Assembly (NCBI GenBank): GCA_014904845.1
Contig: MU119300.1
Coordinates: forward strand, 117,451-181,450
Direction of reading: 5' to 3'
DNA length: 64,000 nucleotides
Origin: Acephala macrosclerotiorum
Lineage: Eukaryota; Ascomycota; Leotiomycetes; Helotiales; Mollisiaceae
Part shown: positions 56,701 to 64,000 of the stretch, in pieces
Position numbering within the stretch: the first letter of the stretch is position 1
Layout: each line of letters opens with the position of its first letter
Notes under the pieces: model-generated
Databases searched by the model: none
What the model was told of the DNA's origin: nothing
Seen by the model: the letters and a program-made list of their open reading frames with translations, nothing else
Program-made: the position numbers and the translations under genes

Positions 56701-59428
56701 AAAAAATAATCACGTTAATTGATTAAAATCATGATTAATTTGATTAAATTAAATTAAATTATGATTAATCAAAATCCAAAAAATCATAATTGTAATTATA
56801 ATTAACTATGATTAACTACGTGATCCTAGCAAAAAATAAAGTTTTTTAAATATTTTTCGAAATTATAAAAGCTTTATATAAAATAGCAAAGAATCGAAGA
56901 TTCGAAATAAAGAATTAAATTCGGCATTTTATTAAGCTCGTTTGTAGCGCGCGCGATACTAGTTTTATTTTAATTTCGACGCTATTAATTGATCAGATTT
57001 TATTTTCCTTTTGACGATAATTAAAAATTATTTCGCTAGAGAAAAAAAGTTTACTTTGAGATTATATAATAAAACGTAATATTTGCGATACGTTTTTACA
57101 CTAAAGTTTTATCAAAAAACGTTAAAATGTATCGTTTTTAATTTTAATCGTTTTTTATATAATTATTACGAGTGTTTATTCTTTTATTAATTTACTTTTT
57201 TTGAGTCTTTTTTTTTTTTTAATTTATAGTTATTATATTATTATTAATTTTTTTATTATTTAATATTATTAATATTTTCGATTTTTTATTTATTTAAAAA
57301 AATTCGATTATATTTACAATTTAAATTAAAAATAATATTAGAATTAAAAAACTTGTATTAAAATTATTAATTCAACAAAAGAAATAAGCGATATATTTAA
57401 TTAATCAAATTCGAAAGAATATTAAACGAAATTAAAAATTAATTTTTATTACAATTTTTATTACTACAAAAAAATCTAATAAAATTAATATATAAATTAA
57501 TACGCAAAAAAAAAAAAGCTAACAATGTTTTTATAAAGAAAAAATACAAATTTACTAAAAAACACGTATATAAATTTGTTTATTTAAAGAAAAAATTAAT
57601 ATAAACAATCGTAGATTTTTCAAATACAATAAAAATTCAATTTTAAATTTATACTCGAAAATTAAACGATATACGAATACAATTATTATAAGAGTATTCA
57701 ATTCGATACGAAACAATTCAAATAAAACTCTATTAAAAATATTAAAAGAAATACGATGAAATAGAAACGTGTACGATTATTTATATAAGATTTTCTATAG
57801 TTGAATAAATTGCGAATAAAATAAAGATTTATTTACAAGATATTGAAATTGCAAAAAAATAAATAAATTTAATATAAACGAATAATCGATTTATTAAAAT
57901 TGAAAAACTTAGAAAAAAAAAACTAAAAAAATAGAAAAACGATATTATTATATTTACGAAAAATCGAAAAACGAAATAAATTACAATAAAAAACTTTTGT
58001 AAAAAACTAATATAATTTCAATACGTTATTACTTTGTTAAATTTATTAAAACGTATTAAATTAAAAGTTTTCAACCATTTATAAATAAATTTAATTGTTT
58101 TACATTTGATTAGAAATTTTTATTTTATCGACAATAATTTAAATTTTCAATATTTTTTTATAATTTTCTTAATAATTTTACGAAATTACATTTAAAATTA
58201 CAACGATATATTAAAATTTTTTATTAAAAAATTATTATACAATATTTGTAGACGTTTAATAGAAAAATTTTTAATCGAATACGTTTTTTTTTAAATAAGA
58301 TTTTTTACGATAATTAATATATTTTTTGTAATTGTATTATTTATAACGATATTATTAGTTTTTATTATAAATATATTATATATATTTAAAATTCAAATAC
58401 TAATTTTATTTTACGTTTTTCGACGATAAATAATATTAATATTACTTTTTATTAAAATTATTTTAAATATTTAAAACGTTTAATATTAATAAAAAAAAAA
58501 TTTATTGTTTTAAATTATATTTATAGTTGTATTTTAAAACTAATAACTATAAAAAATAAAATCAATTATCGAATTATTTTTAAATAAAATTCAATCTCGT
58601 TATTATTTGTTTTTTTATTACTATTTTTAAAAATTTATAAAATTTTAATAATAACGTAAAAAAATAAATAAACTATTTATAAATTTTTATTTATTTAAAT
58701 TTTGTATAATGCGTAAAATTATAGTTTTAAAAATATTTAAATAATTTGTAAAATACAATTGTTTTTATAAGTATATTAAAATCAATTGAAATTATTTTAA
58801 AACGAAAAAATACGTTTTTTAAGAATTTATTAATAATATTATTTTTATAAAATCGAATTTAAAAAATAATCGCAATAAATATAATCTTAAAAAAGAATTT
58901 TTATTATTCGAAAAAAATAATATATTTTTAAAATCGAAAACTATTAATATAATTACAATTATTATTAATTAAAAATTTCAAAATATATCGAATCTCGAGA
59001 AATAAAATATATTAATAATTGAATTAAAAAAAGTTTATAAAACTACTTATAATATTATTTATAACGCTTTTTTAAATGATTTTAAATTTGAATTTAAATT
59101 TTAATATATTAAATTCAAAAGTATTTTTAGTGTTTTTATAACAAATATTAATATTTAATTTAAAAATTTTTTTTATTTCGTTTTTAATAATATTTTTATT
59201 CGATTTTAAAAAATATTTTCAATTTATAAATATACGACGTTCGATTATTGTATTTCTAATTGTATTTTTAAATTAGTTTATATATTATTATTTTTAACGT
59301 ACGACGAAATATTATTTTTTGTTTTTTGTTTTTTACGATATAATTTTTTTACGATAGACTACTATTAAAAATCGTATTTAAATTTGTAATATTTTTTGAG
59401 TACAAAATCAAATAAATATTATAACTAT
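56701..59428. repeat. extremely AT-rich block, RIP-type degenerate repeat
   Basis: For 2.7 kb the sequence is almost entirely A and T, with TA/AT-dominated words and no ORF above 60 codons. The remaining C and G sit mostly in CG (ACG, TCG) contexts, and CA/TG dinucleotides are scarce. This is the signature expected when RIP has converted CpA to TpA in a repeated element. The original element is no longer recognisable. Both edges are sharp: normal host DNA on the left and an intact LTR on the right. Confidence 0.8.
56709..56824. repeat. possible small inverted-repeat element
   Basis: ATCACGT (56709-56715) and its exact complement ACGTGAT (56818-56824) bracket a 116-bp palindrome-rich AT segment made of GATTAA/TTAATC words. 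It could be a MITE-like element or the end of a DNA transposon, but in such biased sequence chance is a real alternative. Confidence 0.25.
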
Positions 59429-59686
59429 TGTAGAAGGGCAATGGAGCACAAAGCAAAAAGGCCCAATCGTAGGTCAGTTCGTCTTAGCCAGTGGGCTAGA
59501 CTCATCCGAAGTAATCCGTAATCCGTAAATCAATCAATCAATCAGTCAGAGTAGAAGTAGAAAGGGTTGTTGATTAGTCTATAGTGAGCGAAAGCTCCTT
59601 ATGTACTAGAAGACACGTGACCAGCACTGCCCTCGAAACTAGCTATTTACAAGGATTTTGAAGGGAGAGCATATAGCCCCACCACA
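59429..59686 (-). repeat. 3' LTR, 258 bp
   Basis: The segment begins TGTAGAAGGG and ends CCCCACCACA on the plus strand, so TGT..ACA inverted ends exist on both strands. On the minus strand it directly follows a purine-rich tract with GGGGGGA. It includes an (AATC)n run and repeated AATCCGTA words. These are normal features of Ty3-type fungal LTRs. No second copy lies in the window. Confidence 0.7.
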
Positions 59687-59687
59687 A

Positions 59688-59716
59688 TCGTCCCCCCATA
59701 TGACGAGCTCGTCCCG
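59688..59716 (-). other. polypurine-tract-like motif next to the LTR
   Basis: On the minus strand the sequence contains TCATATGGGGGGACGA immediately before the LTR. This position and composition fit the polypurine tract that primes plus-strand DNA synthesis. Confidence 0.6.
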
Positions 59717-59770
59717 AGCCTCGAAGAAAAGAGCTAGAAAAAGAGAAAAGACCCGCTCTAAGCAAGGAAC

Positions 59771-62617
59771 TCAAAGCCCGAGATCCCCCAAATCATCGTC
59801 GTCCTCCTCCAAGAATCTGGCAGCCTCCTCAATATCTCTGTCAGCGCTAAGCTCCTCTGCAGTCTGCTTTCCTTTCCCTTTAGGACTTAGTGGGGGGAAA
59901 GGGGGCAGACGAATCTCAGGCTCAGGCTCATCGTCAGAGATAACCAGATACTCCTGATCATTCTCTACAAGCGCTACCAATCCCTCAGCCTCGCATCTAA
60001 AGAAGGACTTATTGCCAGGAAACATCTCCATTTCTCTCATCTCAAGATACCGAAAGGCCAGCTTGACTTGAGTTACAGCCTGTTTTTGTTAATGAGTGTG
60101 CAAATGTCTATCACCAGACGAGTTCTGGTAGTCTAGCCATTGGGAAATCTCATATCGGACGGCAGGGTGGTCTAAAGGTTTCGCGCAGTGGATCATATCG
60201 AATATTGCGCCGATTTTTTCAAGTTGGATACTACCGAGAAAGGATTTGTCGTCAGGAAGTTCTCGAAATCGACTCTCGGAGGGAGCTCGAAGCTTGTCAT
60301 GAACTTCTTTGAGTTCCTCGTAGGTAGTATCGCCGATGATTCTTTCGTCAGTACCAATAGGTACCAAACTCACGGGGAGTGAAGTAAAGGGGCTAGGGTT
60401 CTTGGGATTCTCGGCGTATTTTCGGCCGACAAAAGTCCCTGTCTTGTAGACGTGCAGCTCCAATTCCTGAGGTTCCTTTTCCACAATGCTTGACTGAGTC
60501 TGCTCCAAGAGATCTCCAACTAAGGTCCGACCCTCAGTACTAGAAGGGAGATCTATCCAAGTAGTTCTTTTAAGGAATCGGAACAACCAATTCATCGTCT
60601 TTCCATGGTCGCTGAACCGCGAATAAATCATCTGGGGCTTGCTAGAAAGGAAAAGTTCAGCGCACAATAAGTCTGGGTCTTGGGACATATCCACTTCTCC
60701 TTCGTAGAAGAATTGGTCAACCTTGCCGTCTTGATAGAGCCTAATAGGCTGAGGAAAGGCAACGAGGTGAAGGGGGTGGTCCCTGGAAAGTCGATGAAAC
60801 AGCAGCCACAATCTGGGGTCCGTTTACTAGAACTGGACGATAAGAGGGAAGTACGCATTGTGCAGAAGAGAGGATTCGCTGGAAGGAGTTCGTCGGTGGT
60901 GGAATTTCAGCATATCAATTTCCTTGAGAAGAAGCGGTAGGATATTCTTTTCTTTCGTCCATTTGAAGAAATCTTGCAAAGCAAAGACTACCGCAACCTT
61001 CAGATCAACAGGCGGTTTGACCGAGGAGACAAGCGTAGGGACGACAGGAGCTCGCGAGGGCTGGAATCGATCCTTCGTCAGCGTCTTCTGCCTATATTGA
61101 AGAATGGCAGGGACATCCATGAACCAGGAACGGGTGTCAGGGTGGATCCAAGCGAGTCGAAAACTCTTCCTCTCAGCGCACAACTCATAAATTTTGGACA
61201 ATCGTGCCTTCATAACTTCAACCTGTCCTCCGTCGTTTCCAAGGTGCAGGTCGAGATTCTCGCAGAGCGTCATGCAGTGAACTCGACAAGGTTGCTCAGT
61301 GAACGAGTACTTGTGAGCATTGTGGACGGCACTTAGAACTTCAACGCGATCAGCGAAGCTCAAAGTGTCAAAGAAGGTAACGTTTGATTTCCAAGCATCG
61401 CTCATATTGCACGCGCAATCAATTATTGGGCGTATGCTATCTGATCGGGGCTCGCGAGCTGGCTGGGATAGAGTAGTGCTAGACTGCGATGGAGTGGCAA
61501 TAGTCTTGTGTCTCTTTGGCGTAGGCGTAGACATATTGTAGTATTTCTTATCATTGGCAGCAGATCTCTTGGGTCTGATTGGCGTGGAGGCCGAAGCGGA
61601 GGGAAGAGCGGATCGAAGAGCTCGAAAGGTTTGAGGGATCTGAGGAGGCAGGGGATTTTGCATGGAAGGGCTAACAACAGTGACATCGTTATTGTCGTCA
61701 TCGCCGTCGTTGTCGTCATCGCCAGTTAACGGAGCTGTCTGGGGAAGTGAAGTGTTGGCGTCAGCAGTTTCTTGAGGCTTGGCGCCTCGAATGCTTATGC
61801 TGCTAATAGCGACGACCGGCCATTCTCTAGGCTCATCCGCAAAGATCGGGAAAGGTTCTCCAGTATATTCTCCAGCCATCAAGAGTCCGCAGGGGTGGAA
61901 GGTAAAACGCAGTTCTTTCAAGTTTGCCTTATTCAAGTTTGTAATCATCAGATCGTCGCTCGCATTTTTCAAGTATACCAACGCCTTCTTGCAATCGATA
62001 GGTCGAAAAGGTGTTCTTGTGAATGGCGTACTGCAGGCTTTGTTTCTCTCGATGATGACCATATCAATGACCCTGATGACTTCGCGAGGCGTAAAACGCT
62101 TTATACGGAACATTTGCTCGAGTTCTTGGTATGCATGCTTACCGTAAAATCCATCAATAGGACCTTCGATAAATTGTCGAAATGCTTGAACTCGAGAAGA
62201 GGTTTCCTGATTGTGACGCTCAAACACACTATTAAGAGTCTTGATCAGACTAGATCGAGTTTACTGGAGCGCGGCACGCGACTTCTCAACCTTGCTCACT
62301 TTAGAGAGAAAGTCCTTGCTCAAGGCTATATACTGTTCCAGGATTTTCCCAGAAAATCCCAAGGCAGTACCATCTTCAACTCTCTCTTTCCATCCAATTA
62401 GAACTTCCTCCACTACGTCCTTGGTTTTCATAAGTTTATCATTGATATCACTGATCGCAACTGCTTTCTCTTCAGGTGGCAGCCTGCTGATGGTCTCCCA
62501 TAGGTCATCGAGATCGCGTTGCACGATCTGTACAAGCGCATTATGATCATTTTCGCCTCGTTCTCTGTGCGCGAGGCTCGTGCCTTCGGGGTTTGGTGAA
62601 GCATTTCCTTGAGACAT
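59771..62617 (-). CDS. uncharacterised ORF in env position of the retrotransposon
   Basis: From ATG 62617 one reading frame runs 949 codons to a stop at 59771, interrupted only by TAA 62261, TAG+TAA 60827/60824 and TAA 60089. There is no frame change between segments. Short GT..AG introns (about 36, 42 and 48 nt) could remove each stop without shifting frame; alternatively all four stops are CAA/CAG to TAA/TAG changes. The product would be about 900 residues: a helical N-terminus (HNALVQIVQRDLDDLWETIS), FRQFIEGPIDGFYGKHAYQE, an acidic linker (GDDDNDGDDDNND), a basic PKRHKT patch, a globular middle (VEVLSAVHNAHKYSFTEQPC, FRLAWIHPDTRSWFMDVPAI), then a C-terminal acidic tail (FLEEDDDDLGDLGL). 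No reverse transcriptase, integrase, protease or envelope-like membrane segment is visible. I do not recognise the family. Confidence 0.6.
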
Positions 62618-63467
62618 GATGGTAATATCGCAAGAGCTTCGAGGGTAAGGACTGGAGTTGTAGGATTTGCGCGTAGAAAAGCAATATAATGAACTGATCG
62701 GATCTTGAAGGTAAAAAACGCGTAAATTTGAAGAGAAGAGATCTACCGGTGAGATCGAAGGGAGTTATGAGTTCTTATGCTTGTAAAGAGGTTACACAAG
62801 AAAGGCAAACAAATATCCTTGCGTTTTGAATGGTTGAGAGTTGCGGGGTTTGTTTGTTTTTGCGGGGAAGGTTCTTAGAGCGTGCCGGTGCATGTGATTG
62901 AAATGCCGTAGCGCTAATCCCGAATAGGAAATTTTGAAGGTTTTAAGTAAACAGCTTCATGCTGATTTCTCATGAAACGTATTAAATGAATCTTGAAAGG
63001 AAAGGAATGGGAGAAGCAAGTGCCTGTGGATCGTTCTTGTAGGGGAAGCGTGTGTGGGTTCTTGAAGAGAATCGTCGTGAAGTGCTTAAGTGAATGGGGT
63101 ATGTTCGATTGACAGAATTGCTTGCATACAAAGTGATACAAATTAGAACTTTAAAGAAATGAGAAGAGAAATGAATGATACTGAAGAGAAGCTGTAGTCC
63201 TTGAGTTGGCGTGAGATTGAGGAGTTGTAGTTGAAGAGTTTTGAGGAAGAGAGGGAAGAGGGTTGAAGAAGGTTTTCCCATAAATCATGGTAAGTGTTGC
63301 ATCAATGAACGTTTGTGCAACTTGAATGCAGCCAGATGTAGCCGAAATGCATCCAAATGTATCGAGATATGTCTGGAAATGCTCGGATATATTGGGGAAT
63401 GTTCCCTGTAGATCCCAAAGACCAGGATTTTTCAGGATTTTCTGAAGAAAGAAAGAGCAGTACAGCC
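62618..63467 (-). promoter_or_regulatory. own leader/promoter-like region of the extra ORF
   Basis: On the minus strand these 850 bases are CT-rich with A-rich patches and CAACTC-type words, as in fungal promoters and 5' leaders, and they contain no supported ORF. This suggests the ORF has its own transcription unit, though that is inference. Confidence 0.4.
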
Positions 63468-63496
63468 TCGTCCCCCCATATGATGGAGTCGTCCCG
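63468..63496 (-). other. second polypurine-tract-like motif, after pol
   Basis: Matches the LTR-proximal motif at 25 of 29 positions, including the first 16 on the plus strand (TCGTCCCCCCATATGA). It lies 134 bp after the pol stop, with no LTR beside it. Confidence 0.65.
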
Positions 63497-63629
63497 GCTA
63501 CAATAAGAGAAAAGTGGGGCTTTCGAAGCGTGAGTAGAGTCTGCCAAAATGAGCAGGAGTATTCTGAAGAGGATCGGCAAAAAAGTGGGACCGCTGTGGG
63601 TGGAAAGAGAGAGGGTGGTTCCTTCCCGA

Positions 63630-64000
63630 TTAGGAAATCGCTATTGTCTCGGAGTTTGACGAGTTCCCCTCATCTACCCAGTCTTCAGGGAACCGTATGT
63701 ATTTGTCTCTCTCGGCCTCGCTGAGTTCAGGAACACGAACCACAATTCCAGTTCCTTTCTCAATTTCTTGGGTGCTCTGCCTGTCACGAAATTCCCTAGT
63801 CGCCTCCTCTTCTGCATCTGCATCCTCATCATCGTTGAAGTCAACGGACTCAACAGCATCCTCGTTCTCGCCATTGTCCAGGGAATCCCAGTATCCATCC
63901 CTCTTGACGAACTTCTTCAAGCGATTCCCAGCATATGACCTTCGGATTGCCGTCCCGTCTACTTCTTCGAGCAGATAGCTCCCCTTCAACTGATTTGCTT
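63630..64000 (-). CDS. C-terminal end of retrotransposon pol polyprotein (partial)
   Basis: The frame is open from the window edge and stops at TAA 63632-63630. Its start reads LKGSYLLEEVDGTAIRRSYA then GNRLKKFVKRDGYW, the motif found near the C-terminus of integrase in Ty3/gypsy-type polyproteins of fungi (a YxLEExDGT, GNRLK pattern). About 80 acidic residues follow (ENEDAVESVDFNDDEDADAE) and end the protein. The catalytic domains lie to the right, outside the window. Confidence 0.75.
   Translation of the reverse strand, partial: ANQLKGSYLLEEVDGTAIRRSYAGNRLKKFVKRDGYWDSLDNGENEDAVESVDFNDDEDADAEEEATREFRDRQSTQEIEKGTGIVVRVPELSEAERDKYIRFPEDWVDEGNSSNSETIAIS

Larger units (their letters stand above)
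59429..64000 (-). mobile_element. Ty3/gypsy-type LTR retrotransposon (3' part), with extra ORF
   Basis: Read on the minus strand from the right edge: the end of a pol polyprotein (64000-63630), a polypurine-tract-like motif (63496-63468), a long uncharacterised ORF (62617-59771), a second motif copy (59716-59688) and a TG..CA-bounded LTR (59686-59429). The element enters from outside the window, so gag, most of pol and the 5' LTR are not seen. The five bases next to the LTR (ACTAT, 59424-59428) would be the target duplication to look for at the other end. The element abuts the AT-rich block but is not itself strongly RIP-mutated, so it is probably younger. Confidence 0.7.

Noticed and set aside
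61772..62401. 209-codon plus-strand ORF
   Set aside because: Antisense shadow of the retrotransposon's long minus-strand frame.
63180..63466. Possible LTR directly after the first PPT-like motif
   Set aside because: No TG at the expected place and no visible similarity to the LTR at 59429-59686.
1..64000. CRISPR arrays, bacterial operons, tRNA or rRNA genes
   Set aside because: No spaced short direct repeats were seen, the genome is plainly eukaryotic, and I found no cloverleaf or rRNA segment by eye; a covariance-model scan would be the proper test.

Overview
This window is nuclear DNA of a filamentous ascomycete (Pezizomycotina). Genes on both strands are split by short introns, mostly 44-60 nt, with GT..AG ends and CTRAC/CTAAC-like branch sites. 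The gene set is typical of moulds: an MBP1-type APSES factor, a fungal nitrite reductase with a C-terminal Rieske domain, a Zn2Cys6 regulator and a GH27 alpha-galactosidase. A 2.7 kb extremely AT-rich block beside a retrotransposon looks like the product of repeat-induced point mutation (RIP). I think Leotiomycetes is likely, but that is inference and not shown by a marker.

Layout. 0-14 kb: the 3' end of an unrecognised gene (3-242), a broken MFS transporter (1033-2669), a SAP-domain nuclear protein (3541-4563), a small predicted mitochondrial membrane protein with an overlapping second ORF (5772-6408), a peroxiredoxin-like protein (7671-8866), a one-TM coiled-coil protein (10050-10988) and a disordered fungal protein (11808-13253). 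14-25 kb: a 766-residue SET protein, a membrane-anchored M24 metallopeptidase, a gene-poor 2.7 kb stretch, then the MBP1 homologue with two MluI cell-cycle boxes in its own promoter, and an unknown gene. 25-38 kb: nitrite reductase with NirA-like and GATA sites upstream, a drug/metabolite-type transporter, and the divergent housekeeping pair IMP4 (ribosome biogenesis) and UPF1 (nonsense-mediated decay).

38-42 kb holds small fast-evolving ORFs: a 101-aa protein, a decayed gene, and a head-to-head pair of diverged paralogues. 42-49 kb looks like a carbohydrate-use cluster: an alpha-glucoside-type sugar transporter (frameshifted in this sequence), a secreted alpha-galactosidase transcribed divergently from it, and a Zn2Cys6 regulator directly downstream. 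50-56 kb holds a hypothetical protein, an FAD-dependent monooxygenase, a SMYD-like SET protein and another hypothetical protein.

56.7-64 kb is repeat territory: the AT-rich block, then a Ty3/gypsy-type LTR retrotransposon on the minus strand running off the right edge. In its own orientation it shows the end of pol (63630-64000), a polypurine-tract-like motif, about 0.85 kb of 5'UTR-like sequence, a long uncharacterised ORF (62617-59771) in the position where env would lie, a second copy of the motif, and a 3' LTR (59429-59686). The extra ORF and the duplicated motif are the most unusual things in the window.

Splice junctions below were derived by hand from reading-frame continuity. Most fit exactly; uncertain ones are marked.
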